NCBI GenBank assembly: GCA_014706295.1
Contig: JACSVZ010000015.1
Span: 55,053,535-55,117,534, forward strand
Length of the DNA: 64,000 bases
Direction: 5' to 3'
From: Lycocorax pyrrhopterus obiensis
Lineage: Eukaryota; Chordata; Aves; Passeriformes; Paradisaeidae
Part shown: in pieces, positions 48,656 through 61,871 of the stretch
Layout: each line of letters starts with the position of its first letter
Position numbering within the stretch: the stretch's first letter is position 1
Notes under the pieces: model-generated
What the model saw: the letters and a program-made list of their open reading frames with translations, nothing else
Told to the model about the DNA's origin: nothing
The model's database searches: none
Program-made: the position numbers and the translations under genes

Positions 48656-51600
48656 GGCAAAATTCAATTGTGGCCTCTCCAAAAAGACTCATTAAGCTTT
48701 TCTCTATGATTTGCAGTTTTAATAGCTGTTCCTCACATATCACAAATTACATGACAAAATAAAAGGATGGTTACTCTTCCAACACGTATGTGAGAATGAC
48801 TGTGAAAAATAAATGTGAGAGGTCAGTGTTAGGGTTGTAAGTAAAAAAAACCCCATCTGTCAGGTTTTTGTGAAGACTTGAACTTGGAGAATTATTTTCC
48901 AAAGAGTAGTCTTACTTATTTGAAAATACAATTTCATTATTCAGGAGTCTAAGCAGAGAAAGTTTATCTTTTTCTAAGACTCATCTACAAGCAGTTCAGG
49001 ATTTGATTTCCTAATTGTGCCTCTATGATTCCCAGAGTGAGATATGTTGCTTTTTGACTGTGGCTAGGCATTTGAGGGACACAGAGATAAACAGAGTAGT
49101 TATCTCCTTCTTGCAGAATTCTTGCATTAGGAGATTTTTCTGGCATTTCTGTTTTAGCAGTCATTTTGCTGGCAGCAGGAAAATGTAATGCTGTGTGACA
49201 ACCATTTTGAACTTTGGTAACTGGAATAGTAAGAATACAAACCAATTCTGTTATTGACTGTGCTAAACCAACAGAGATTTTAGATTAAGTTTTGTGGAAT
49301 TCAAATTTTATTGGTTACTTTGCCTCTATGATTATACAGTGTAGAACATTGCTTTTGAAGGAAACACAAAACCTGATAAATCTGTGTTTTTCTGTTGAAT
49401 TTAAAGGCCAGACTAGTAAGAACTGTAATGAGTTTAGCAGCATTGATTGCTTGATGTAGATTATACTGTTTGCTTTCATGAATGCCCATTTGGATTACCC
49501 AGGACAAAACTGATAGGCAAGAATGAGGCAGCTGGGTACTTACACTCTCAAAAAGAAAGTTTATTGTCTTTACAAGGAGGCTGTAAATTGAAGAAAATTT
49601 CAGCTAAATTTCTGCTTAAAAAAAGTTAAGGGAGCTTTTAAGCTCTTAGTTGCACTGACTACTGCTGCCATTTGAAAGAGATCTGAGTATCACCTTTCAG
49701 GATTTAATACCAGAGGGAAGATGTAACTGTCAAGTGGTGATAGTTCTTCAGCAACATAGCTGTGTTACAGAGTTCTATAAAGCAGTTAGATAGATTTTGA
49801 TAATGGTGTGCATAACCATTGGAATAGTCTATTTTAGCACTGTGTTGTTCTGTTAAGTAAAAATTCAGGGGCACGTGGTGATAAGAGAAATAGAATACAG
49901 GCAGTGCCTCCTTCCATGCAAACGGCAGAGCGAGCCCCTCTCCAGTCCATTGAATGCAACCTTATCAAGTCATCCATGTGTCCATGTGTAAGTCATCTCT
50001 CTGAAGCAGGCCACGTGATTCCATCTCGAAGCTGGAACTAGCTAGAAGTATAACCTTGACAGAAATAGCTGTGGAGATAAACTGAGAGGAGTTCATAAGA
50101 CCCGACTGTGGGTATTGGACTTAACCAGCTAAATTAGCCAGCTAATCTTCCTGGGCTCCATCCGTAACAGAGAGCCAGTCCTCCTTTCACTGTCCTGCTT
50201 TGGCTCTGTCAGACTCTTTCCTGAGCTGATTTAATTCTCTAGCCCAGCAAAATACTTGGTAGTTAAATCAGCTTATATCAGGTCCAGGCTGAACCAGACA
50301 AGAGCATGGTAAAGAGCAGGAGTTTATGGCTAAGAGAAGGTGATATCCTGGTTTTCCTGGTGGTGAGCTGAATCTGGGATGTCAATTACATAGGACAAAG
50401 ATATTGTACATAGGTGCAAACATAAGGAAGCCATAAAACTAAACAATGAGTTTGCAGTGTCAGAATATCACCTCTCTTAGTACCCAGTTAAATTGAAATC
50501 TGCAAATAACGGAGGTTACATTTTCGTTCATGGATAGTTAAAATGCTTTGTGTCACTGCTAGTTAGCCATTTACGGCCATACTGTATTTGAAAAAGTCGT
50601 GTAAGTGATTTTATGTGAGAATAATTAATGCAGTCTGAAGTTTGTGCCATCAGATTGAGTCCTGTCTTTCTTCCATGATGATGCGTTGGAAATATGAAAA
50701 ACTATTTATGTGCATTCTCTATAATTTAAACTTCAGTGGTATCTTTTAAAACAATACATTGTGAGTTTATATTCCCTTCCTCTGCAGTCTCTGCGTCAGG
50801 GACTAAATACTGTGTGTACAGCACAAACTGAAGACATAGCCCCTTACATAAGATGTTCTGCAACATCTGGGACTGAGTGTGAATATGAAACAAAAAAAAA
50901 TACTGCCATTAGCTAGCTTTTCAAACTGATTATCCAAATATTAGAAAATTTTACCAGTAACTACATACAAGCAGGATTAAAATACTATTGTTTGGCGTCT
51001 GGAGGAAAGTGTTTGTTCTTCAGGTATTATTTATTTGGGTTTTAGTTGTCTTTATCCCATTCCTCCAGAGACTGATGATTGCACTGCAGCTGGCACTGTT
51101 GAAAAGTCTGTAATCTGTGGCGTGTCCCTGCCTATCAAATATTTTTGAAATTTGCAAGGAGTTCCTTGAAGTTTAGTGCTGTGTATCTTTGCAACAGACG
51201 AATTCACAGAAGAGAATGGATTTTAAGGAGCCTACCTCTAAGTGCAAAATTAGTTAAGGTGAAGATTTGTATCTAGAAGAATCTTTGTACAGATAAAACA
51301 ACCATGTTTTGTCATTATAAAACTCTCCTTGAGTCTTCAAATAGCGAAACCTCTGTAAGTTTCAGTTATCATTAGAAATCCGCAGCTGCAGCAACATATT
51401 TCTGTGGCTGATACCATTTTTGCCCGCAGGCACTCGTTTTGCTCAAGAACGCAAAAGAGGCATGAAGGCATGAAAGGTTTCGAAGAGAAGACATTAAGCT
51501 TTAAATAGCGTGTTTTCTTTTTTGCCCTCCCCTGCCGGGACAGCACGGGAGGAGGGAGGGACCAGAGTGGTGGAGCTGCAGGGCTGGGGCTGGATTTGCT

Positions 51601-54600
51601 GGGCGAGAGCTCGCCCTGGTGGCCTGCCGAGAGATGAGCCCTGCCAGGTCCTTACGTGCACACGGCTGCGTTGTATTTATTGTTCTTCCTCATTTTAAGA
51701 AACACTTCATCATCGTATTCTCCTTTCTGCGCTGCCTTTGTATGTTTATCCCCTCATAGAGACACTAAGACTGGAAAGAGTAATTTCTCAAATATTTCAG
51801 CTGTTCTTTGCACATATGTATTTATGCGTGCATGTATTTAAAATAAGTATTTCTCTTTTTAATAGGGAAAATATATTTTTTGTGGTTACACAAATTGCCG
51901 TCTTCTTGAAAATGTGTTGCGACTTCTGTCTTTTTGTGTCCCAGAAAGGCTCTTTGCAGTGCTGCCAGAGAAGGTTAATAGACAACAACAGTCTTTATTC
52001 CTCCATTCGGAGACATAAGTAAACTGCAGTAGCCTGGGAACTCTAGACCTGTTAACTGTACAGAAAGGAGTGCCAGGATCTCTGTGAATAGCTGGAGGTA
52101 TAATTTAGTTATCTCTGGGTTTTGTTTCTCATATGTTAGGTCAAATGTAATGTACCTGGAAAATAAATACTAAAAAAATGTTGGTTAGAAAAAAATATTT
52201 TCTAATTAATTTTGTGAAATCCATGTTTATATCAATGTAAAACTTGTGTACTGGTTGTATGCCCAAATTTACTTAAATAGAAGGGAGAACTTTATTTTGA
52301 GACCCTGAAATGAATTTTAAGGATAACGCCACAGGTTTTTTTCCTTACTAGACTAGTCTATACCAACCAGGTGGAGATGAGCCTAGCCAGGAAGTCACCT
52401 CGACCAAGCCAGCTATACCTAGAGCACAGCCTAGAAGCAAACTAAGGCACAGTCCTGAGCTTAAATGCAGCTTGGGAGCCAAAGGGTGGGAGGTGTGTGG
52501 GTGGAAGCACAGATGAGGCCTCTCACAGCTGTTGTCACAGGACCCTCTCCAGGTTACACAGCTGTGCTACATCAGAGTATGGCTTGAACACTGGCAGCTG
52601 AAGTCTCAGAGGAGGGAGGGGGGATGATGATAACAACAACAACAATGACAACAATGACTACAAAGGTTTTGTAGAGAAGAAAGGCTGCAGGCTCTGCAAG
52701 GTACTTACAGCTTTTTTGTGGGCCTGGGATTTTGGTTCTGAAATATTTCCTTTTTTAAGTTAGAGGATAGTGAGATACCCTGGCTGAGGTGTTCCAGCTA
52801 TGCAGACAAATCTGAAATCTCTCTCTTCTTACAGCTATTATAGTGTGAATTCAGGAAACTCCAGTGATGACTTGTATTTTTATCCCTGTAAAAGCACCAG
52901 GTAGCATGAGCAGCTTGGTAAGTGAGCTACTGGATAATATATTGGAAAAAAAAAAGAAATATTTGTTGATCAGGACAAAGCTGTTTTTTCTCTAGGGTGT
53001 GTTACTCTTCTCCACTGGAGAAGAAAAACTCAGTATCAGAAAAACTTGGTTTCCTGGTTCAGGAGTACACTAATTGCAAAACTTCTTTTCAGATCTTCTC
53101 TGTGTCATTAGACCATCCTTTCTGTTCCTGGACCAAATTATTTAATTATTGCATATGAAATGGAACAGCTTTAACGGGGTGAGACTATCTCTTGTTTGAA
53201 TACTCAGGTTTACCTGTCCAACTACTTTTCTCGTGTGCTTTTAGCCTGGCATTGTCAGTCATTGTCAGGGCTGACTCATTTGACTTTCTGTTCTATCTCT
53301 CAATGTACAAGTGTTTCATCCGTAGCTGCCTTGCTACCCTCAAGTATTAGGTGTTTTCTCATCAATGTTGTGTATTCTGAATTATAATATGCATTTGGAG
53401 GGTTGAATATAAAGAAGTAATTTTGAGGATTTTTTGAGGATTCATTCTGTTTGTATCCAACAGGTAACAGGTTATGAAAATGCCTGTAGGAATGATTATG
53501 TAACAAAAGCAGACAGTGATAAAATTTATGATAGAGAAATAGGCTTTTGATCTGACAAGATGCCATGTAAGATGAAATGCTGTCATGCCTGGCTCATTAA
53601 AGCTACAGGGAAACAAGGGGGAGTGAATCTTCTGCATTCTCTCAAAAGACAGAAACAAGCAAAAGAGACAGGCTGAAATCTGTTGCAACAGTTTTGTAAC
53701 AAGTGATTCACAAGTTCTCCAGCTACAAGACCTAGACACTTTTAAAGAAATGAATGCGTCTTGCTGTGAGTTTTTGTTAATAGCTATGCTAAATATACCA
53801 TTCTTTTAAAGAAGCAGCAGAATGCATTGGATGGTGTGGTGAAATTATCGATCTTAGGAAACTAATGAAGTCTTTCAAAGGATTTGCAGTAGATTTGTAA
53901 GAACAAATGTGTCTATGGTTTTAGATTCTCTGAGTAAGTTGTATTTTAAGAATGATGTGTTACTAGATTGTAATAGATTTACCTGTACTTCTTGAAATAT
54001 GAATTCAAAGACATCCATTATCTGAATTTAGATCTATCACTAGGTATCCAGATTTTTAAAAGATATAAGTGCTCAGTAGGACATAAGAGTCAAATCTTAA
54101 CCAAGACTTCAAACTCAGTCTGTACCCAACAATTCCTTATTATTGTTGTTATTGAGTGAGAGCTGCTTAGCATTTAACAGTTCTAGAAACGTTGCCTATA
54201 GGAATTAACTCTTGGTTGAGTCCCAGGGAAACAGAGGCAAAACTTCTGTAGATTTCAGATGTGCATGATCAAGTCTTACTTGATAATACAGCCACTTAAC
54301 CATGTATGTTACACTGCAACGAGAGATGTGTGATAGTGTAATGTGCTATTTTGTGTCATCATGTTGATACTGAGTTTTTCTGAATTCTCGAGTGCATGAG
54401 AAGTTTTTGTAAAAATCTTCCAATTTTTATAAGGTTGACCTAGAGAAGACACGAAGGTACCTTCAGTTATTTGCCAAAAAGGGATTTCCATAAGAACTTC
54501 TTGAATTGTATACACTAGAAACTAAGGGTAGATTAGAAAGTAAGGTTCTTCATGTGGGGTGAATTATCATTGATTTAAGGAGTGATAATGTTTCCTGAGA

Positions 54601-57600
54601 GGCTCATTAAAAATGTTTGTAGTGTTTAATTCATGCAAGATAGACACCATGAACTTGCCAGATGGCACAGTGCCACACTGGCTATAGTTTTATATTTCTT
54701 CTGTGTACATTTCTTATCAGTAAGAAGTTTCCAGAATAAACAGGCTGATTGGCTTTATGGTGCTCAGTTCTTTGGGATATTGAGACTTCTTGAATGGGCA
54801 TCTGCTGCTTAAAATATCAAAAAATGGAGGACAAAACCAAATATGTATTTAATTTTATATCAGAAAATATAGAGAACATGGAAACCACGGGAAATTAACT
54901 GTCTATTTACTCTATGTGAAATGGAATAGTCTGAGCCTTTCTTCTGATAAAACTAATTACAGGGTTCAGAAATTACTCAAGACTGCAGACTGAAGCTGTA
55001 CCAATTTTATCTGAGAGATCACTGTAATTGCAGCAGTGAAGTGACTGTAAATTCGTGTTGCTTAGTAACATTATGGACAAAGTTATGGGGACAGAGTCAT
55101 CCTTCTATTGACTTTTCTGTTGGAATGTCATTCACAACTTGCATGTCACTATTTTAGCATTGTGCCCTGGCAAGACAGTTTGTGAGTCCTGTGTTCTTGG
55201 AGCTTGTGCCTATGAAGACTTACCTCAGGGAATGACTTTGTGCAATAAGGAGCTAAAACTTCAAGGAGACTCCTAAGTCAAGTGTATCCATAAATCTTTG
55301 CAGGTTCCAGACATGGTGTAGTTATGCTAAACTTAGTTACACCCACAGTGCAATGCAATGCGATGGATTTTTAGTAATTTTCTAGTAATTCACTTCTTGC
55401 CATATTTGTATTTTTTAATTACTTTTTTTAGTCTTCAGATTTTTTTTGGGTGAAGGGTATTCCCCTTTTTGCTTCTATGCAAGCTACATTTTGCATAGCA
55501 AGATTAATCTTTTATTTGGAGGTCAAGTACAGCTGGCAGAGTTTTCAAGTCATCTCAAGAAAAGTCAGGGCTATATATAAAGTGTTGAGTAATAAGTGAC
55601 ATATGATCACTTCATCTACATTTGTCTGTAAAGAAAATAATGGTTTTTGATACATTTCAAACCTTATTTGAGTTTCATTAGTCTCTTTAAAGATTATCAG
55701 CTGTTTCTCTGAACTCTTCAAATTTATCATCTCTGCTTGGCTGGGTGCGTGACAACAACCCAATTCCCCAGGTATGGGGGGAATCCAGCCAGCCTGATGT
55801 ATTACAGCCTCTTGTTTTCCTCTGCTTATAAACTCATTGAAAGTAAGATCATAGGATGAGGTTTTACTGAGCTCTGGCTGGGTATATTGGCGGGGGGAAC
55901 CCCCAGTTCTGCTTAGTCTCATAATGTGATGTGACATGTTATGCTAATAATCAGGTCAGTCACGTAAAGAGTGATCTCCTAGTGGTGGAGAGCCAAGAAA
56001 ATGCTATGACATTTCTTTCTGCAGCCCTGAGGTGAGGCAGGCCTTGTGGGCTGTATTTCCTAGCTCCTGCACTTGGAACTCCCAGGTGGACACTTTTTGA
56101 GAGTGAAAGGGCAGCATCATCTGGAGTAGTTTAGAAGATGCTCTGGCTCATGCCAGCTTGTCTGTGCAATCCAAAAATATTCTTTGCTATTCAAGCTATT
56201 CTAACTCAGATTGGTGTAGTACAGAGATGCCTGAGCTACGAGACCAGAAGCAGTTTGGTGTGACAGCACCAGGTTCCGTATAGGTTAATTTGTTCTGTCC
56301 AAAGGCATATATTTTGAATTATGACCTAGGAGCAGAATAAATTGTCCATGGGAACTCTGGGCTCCTGCAGCTGGATGAGTTGGAAGCATTCTATTCACTA
56401 GAGACCATTTTGCTAGATATGTGTGGGCCCTGCTTCTTGGGGATTGTCATTTGGCCAGATCTTGTTCTGTAGCATTATGTGTGACAAAGCCAGAAAGATG
56501 TTCCTCTAGAAACTCATGCTAGAGGAGGAAAAATGCCTCCTTAAGCTGTGACCTGGTGCAAGTGCTGAATTCTGTAAGTTTTTTTCCATTCTGTCATGTT
56601 GGGGATGAATTACCAGACATGTACTGACCCTGGGGATAGAAGACCCTCTGTTCTGGTGTAAGGCATGATGAAATCGTGTCCTGACTCTTATGAATGTGAT
56701 ACCTACATTTTGGGACTGCCTTGGCCAAATCAAGGGTATATTTACATTTCTTTGGCCTGGTGTTTGATGTGTTTACAACACAAAATTTGAATTAGATGTA
56801 GTTAACAGTACCTGGTGGACTTGGTTTAGTTCAGGATATTTTTTGTGAGGGTTGAACAAGCTTGTCCAAGAGCTAATGGGAGTGTTTGAGGATGGTGACG
56901 GGTGTTTAGGATGTGATCCATCTTCCAGACAGTGTGACGGTCTCTGTAGTGGATTTCTTTGCATTTCCTGCCCACGGTGGATTTAAGTAAGGACACTTGG
57001 CTGTGCCTGCTTTGCCAGCATTTTTGTTTTGAGATTTGGTATAAAATAATTCAAGGTTGCTTATTTTTTTACCTTGCAGACTCAGACTCTCCTTCGGACC
57101 AGATGCTAGCTAAGTGCTCACCTGTCACTTAGCAGGTAGCCTGTGCTATACTGGATGATATTAACAGAGATAATGATGGGCTTCTGACTCCTCTGCTAAG
57201 TTTGCTCCTAAGTGGATCTATAGTTTAAAATGTATCTCATGTGAAAAGAAAGGTGGTGGGGTTTTTTGGGTTTATTTTTTTTGTTTGTTTGTTTGTTTTT
57301 TAAAGTCTATACAAGCTGTGTGCTATTTCAAATTGTATTAAAACATCTTGAGAGTTTTGGCAAGTTTTAGGATATCTGATGTAGTGAATGGAATAATGTC
57401 TTGGAATTCACATCCTAAGGTGCCTAGGTAGTAAAATTGTGCCACTTCAGTTACCAGGAAATCTCATAACTTGTTTGGATTATACATTTTCTTCTAGGAG
57501 GAGGGACAGCTGACAAATGCTTACCAGGCAAAACTAAATAGTCAGAGTCTTCTCTACCCAGTTGCATTATGGAAGTGTAACACCGAAAGTATTCAGATCT

Positions 57601-60423
57601 GCTTTATATTGAAGTTTGTGAGGAACAGTGCAGACACTAATGTTTCTGATTTCAGTTGCTTTTTTTTTCTGCTCTCATTTTAACCATGTATTAATATGCT
57701 TAGATAGTGTGTGCTTCTATTCTTGCTTTTCCACATTGGATGTGGCAAATTAATTTCAAATGGTGTGTTATTATTATTATTGAAATAGAAGCAAAGGAAG
57801 CAAGTAAGTAGCTCAGGAAAAAAGTTTTTTCTCCTGAGAGTTAGATGCTTTTACCAAACAGTTGCACGTAAACACAACTCTGCTTATTTTTACATATCAA
57901 TAGCAAAAAGAAAAGTATATCAGGATAAAAAACAGGCAAAAATTTTCCATATGGAAACAGTTGTTAGTGGAAGAGGTAGTCTGACTAAAGGGACTATAAT
58001 AAAGATGAGGAAAATAACATTCCTCAGAATCTTTTAAGGTGGTAAGAAAGACTGTTCTTTCTTTATTCTTTTACAGGAGGTTGTTTCTCTTCTGCCTTTG
58101 CCCATTCTTTGTTGGTCCAAGGTCATTCACCTCTGTGATAAAAAACTGTCTGACAGAATCTGTCAAATGCTTTTATTGCTTACGAAGCTGTTCTGTTTGG
58201 AACACTGCACCACAGAAGCTGCAGTAAGACATTGTCAGCTTTCCTAGCATTGCATTTTAATTTCATTTAATGGTGCTTTAATGAATTGCAGTATCTGTTA
58301 GCCCAGTCAGAGGCTTTACTTGAAGGCTGTACAAGCTGATTAGTAATACATCCCTCAGTGACTTAATTGCAGGAGTGTCTTTATTAGCCAAGTGGTTTCC
58401 GAGGTGTTGAGCACTCTCAGTGATCTCATATGTGAGAAGGAGCTGGCAGGGCTGAGCAGGCTGCAGGGAGATTTGTGTGTTTTCCCTGTGTCAACAAAAG
58501 TTTCAAACCCAAAAAATTAGATGTGGTGTCTGACTTGTCATCCGTTATATACACAAAACACTTGACAGGTTCTCGGAGGTGTTTTATGTATGCACATACG
58601 GAGGTCACATGGCGTCTGTGTCCTGAACCTTCAGCAGGGCTAAAAGAGCTGCTGTTTGTGAATGAGGATACTGTGTAGCCTCTCTCTGAATTACTCCTGG
58701 TCACAAAATTCAGTCAAAAGTGAAACAGTTCATAAGTACTCTCTTTAGCTTGAAAGAAATTGTATGTTATCCCTACCCAGGTCCTAGTTAATTCCACAGG
58801 TCATGAATAATAGTAGGATGCCAGATATAAATCAGCCTATGTGGTATGTACATAGCAAAACTCATGCCATTTTGGTTTTAGGCCCATGCTCTCTCTTGTT
58901 CTGTCCATGAAGTAAGACAGCCTTCTGAGATTCTTCTTTGGAGGGTAATTCTTCTGTGAAACTCTTTATGCTGGGTGTGGGGTTTCCTTTTTTCCTTTTT
59001 ATTTTTTTAACTGTCAGTCATACCTAAACACCTTTCAGTTTGCACCAAGTAAGTATCATAGGTGTGGTCAATGCTGACAATAAAATGAGGGAAAGTCTGG
59101 GTTCTTTTGTGCATTGTGTCATCACACTTAGTCATCTTCAGGATCACTTTGACTGATCTGATTAAGATGTATTTAAAGTAACATTAGCCTGCAGGATCAT
59201 ATTTCATGTTAAGTGCCATTTTAGAAAAAAATTTTGAAGTTGACATCCTCTACTTCTGCATGTTCTCTTCTGCTTAAATAAAAGCTGATTTAAGTATTGG
59301 AAGAAGGAATGTGGACCCCAAATAAAGACAAATAAATTTCCACCTGTGCTCCTTCATACCAGTTTACACTATGACATATTTTCCAGCATTTAAATCATTA
59401 CTTGGAGACCAGCAGGCACAGGAAAGAACAGAGTTGTCTGAGGCTGAGTTGTTTAACAACTTATTTTTAAACACCATTACCTCATGTTTTAGTTCTGTCT
59501 CTAGTCAGTCTCATGGCTAACACTTAGGGATTAGTTTGATTTGTGAGAATAACTTGCTGGCCAAACACCCCATGGAAGTTGCCTTAGCTAATGGAACTAC
59601 ATAAAGAGAACAACTTTTCTTTTTATTTGTACTGCATATATCGAGCATTAAAAAACCATGTTGTCTGATATGCAGGGAGAATGATCTTTGAAAGCACTGG
59701 GACTAAACACTTGAGCACACATCTCTTTTTGTAGGTTAGCCCTGGTTATCTGGGGACCTAAACTGTCTGCAGCAAAGATGGGATTTCTACCAACAATAAG
59801 AGTTTGCACATCCAAGGCAGTGTCTTGCACATGCTTGCAGCAGAAATAGAAGTATTAACATTCTAGTCTGATAGTATAAAAAAGAAATTAATGTGAAAAT
59901 GTAAAGCCTTCAGGTTTCAAGGGATGAGTGATAGTGCTACAGAGCACTGTACTGTCTTTTTCCAGATTTCTATTAAACTTTTCTAACCTTAATGCTGGTG
60001 TCCCAGTGAGGGAACATAAATCCCTTTTTCTGCAGTATTCTCTTACTGCTTATGGCAGAACAAACAACACCTGTGTCAACACATTGACTGCTGGAAATGT
60101 CTTCTTCATTACCGCTCCTTCTTGTATTATTCAGAGCAGTTCTTGTAATTCTTCCTTGAGAATGCCTCACCTACCAAAGTGGTTATTGTTCACAGTATTT
60201 ATAGTCTTGGGACTTGGAGACCAGGCTAGACTGCGTTCAGGAGAAGAACAATGAGATTTTTCTTTTAATTTCAACTGAATTGCATGTGGGCTTAATTAAC
60301 TCATAGGTTGGAGTAAAAAAGCTGTCCAGTTATTATACATTTTTGTTTTGTTGAAAGTGATGAAGAGTTGGGGTGACAAGAAAACCTACAATAGTCTAGA
60401 ACTATGCCATAAATTCAGAATGA
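48656..60423. other. Gene-poor interval where TTC41 is expected
   Basis: About 12 kb with no recognised gene. By synteny a plus-strand TTC41 (Grp94-neighbouring nucleotidase; a pseudogene in human) should occupy 47-62 kb, but no long open frame or recognisable TPR/NACHT peptide was found. Exon-like segments with splice-site flanks occur at 51867-52018 and 58077-58223, unassigned. Simple repeats: an AAC-rich tract at 52624-52659 and (TTTG)n at 57281-57297. The 130-codon minus-strand open frame at 55545-55937 resembles nothing I know and has no supporting context. Confidence 0.55.
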
Positions 60424-60448
60424 CATAGTAAATTCAGAATTTACTATG
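60424..60448. repeat. Perfect 25-bp palindrome
   Basis: CATAGTAAATTC at 60424-60435, one central A, then the exact reverse complement GAATTTACTATG at 60437-60448. The word AAATTCAGAAT also occurs just upstream (about 60410-60420), suggesting a local template-switch origin. It is too A/T-rich and isolated to be a transcription terminator. Confidence 0.85.
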
Positions 60449-60990
60449 CCGTAAATACAGGCTTTTGCCAAGTCTTGTGATTTCATAAATGACTTAATTT
60501 TTTTTTCTAGTTGTACGTGGAAAATCTGATGCTGAAAGTTAAATGGCAGTTTTTATTTTCTCTGCTTCAGGGTTCTGTAAAAATATTCTCAGACTAGAAA
60601 CATCAAAGAAAGCAAGTACCAGATTAATAATTCTCTAGGATGTTGTTTTTCCTCTCACCTTCTCTGTTTTCTAAATATTGACCATCTCCTTCTCTCCTTG
60701 TTCCCAGAATTTATTGTGATGGATATGTAGTGGTGCATACCAGAATCACATACCGAAATGACAATGTAACAAACAAAGGGTAATGTAGGAACTCAGATGA
60801 AAGCTGTGTCTGGTCTCCCCAGTAACCAAGTCTGGGAAGTCTGTAGTGTATCAGACTTTTGGCAATCTCAGTTGTACTGTCAGTCAAGAACTCAGCCTTG
60901 GTTGGAAGGACAGAGCACATAGCTACCCACTGACAGACACTTTGAAATCCAAAGTTGCTTATTTTTCTTTCAATTTCTTGTGGTTTTGCT

Positions 60991-61084
60991 TGTAAAAATA
61001 AGGTGTCATTCTCTGGGGGTGGAAAATAAAAAAGAGTGCTCAGAGTAGTATTTCACTTGAAATCCTTCAGTTTTATATAGGATT
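60991..61084 (+). repeat. Direct repeat copy 1 flanking LTR element
   Basis: 94-bp unit starting TGTAAAAATAAGGTGTCATT and ending TTTATATAGGATT. It differs from copy 2 (61780-61871) only in its A-rich tract (AAAATAAAAAA versus nine A). It lies directly before the TG that opens the LTR. Confidence 0.95.
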
Positions 61085-61745
61085 TGTCTTGGGGTGACTC
61101 TATGATGTGTATCCCCTATCAAGCCCTATGCCAAAAAAATTAATTTTGTGCCTTTTCTGTGCCTTTAAACTGAGCTGGAGAAAAAAACCCAAACGAACTT
61201 TTCAAAGTAGTTTCTCAAGGACACGGAGATACACTCCTCTGCATTCTCTGGCTGCAGGAGCAGGAGGGAGCACCCTGCTTGCTTTCTTCAGCCAGCGGTT
61301 TCGGTTTTTTCTTCTCTTCCCGGCGTGAGACGGAGAGCTGAACTTTGTTTCCTGGGACTTTGGTTTTCCCTTCTTCTCTTCTGGACTGTTCAACAACATC
61401 AGAACACATGGGGAGAATTTGTTTCCCGAGGCCCGGGGGGTGGGCCCTCGCCGACCCAGCTCCGAGGAGGAGAGAGACCACACCTACAGAAGGACTCTGA
61501 AATCTTCCCAGGTTTCTCTCTATAGCGAGAGATTTCATTTCATTATTTAGCATTATTATCCTTTTCCCGTGTGTTTGTTAAATAAATAGTTTTTATCTCT
61601 TTCAATTTCCTTCGAGGAAAATGTCCTTTTTTTCCCGAACCTGGTGGGGGGAAGGGTGGTTGTAACCTGGTTTTTTCTCAGGGGATATATTGCTAGATTT
61701 TGGCCAAACCGGCACAAATACTTTAATTGGCGTAGTCAGCCGGAT
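61085..61745 (+). mobile_element. Truncated endogenous retrovirus: 5' LTR plus primer binding site
   Basis: Plus-strand LTR of about 630 bp from TGTCTTGGGGTGACTC at 61085 to a CA near 61715-61716, with an AATAAA at 61581-61586. A primer-binding-site-like sequence TGGCGTAGTCAGCCGGAT lies at 61728-61745; its complement ends in CCA and, read further, forms a normal tRNA T-arm and acceptor 3' strand, closest by recollection to serine tRNA (AGA) with about two mismatches. The gap of about 11 nt between LTR and PBS is longer than usual, so the LTR end is uncertain. About 34 nt after the PBS the provirus stops; gag, pol, env and the 3' LTR are absent. No viral protein is encoded. Confidence 0.8.
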
Positions 61746-61779
61746 TCGAATGAAAGTGAAAAAACCTCTACTAATTACA

Positions 61780-61871
61780 TGTAAAAATAAGGTGTCATTC
61801 TCTGGGGGTGGAAAAAAAAAGAGTGCTCAGAGTAGTATTTCACTTGAAATCCTTCAGTTTTATATAGGATT
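61780..61871 (+). repeat. Direct repeat copy 2 flanking LTR element
   Basis: 92-bp near-identical copy of 60991-61084, abutting the retroviral leader on its left and unique DNA (GCTTTTACTTTTAGAGATGG) on its right. It is far too long to be a target-site duplication. Confidence 0.95.

Noticed and set aside
55545..55937. 130-codon minus-strand open frame in the gene-poor interval
   Set aside because: No recognised homologue, no CpG island, no splice context, and AT-rich surroundings; it could be chance or repeat-derived.
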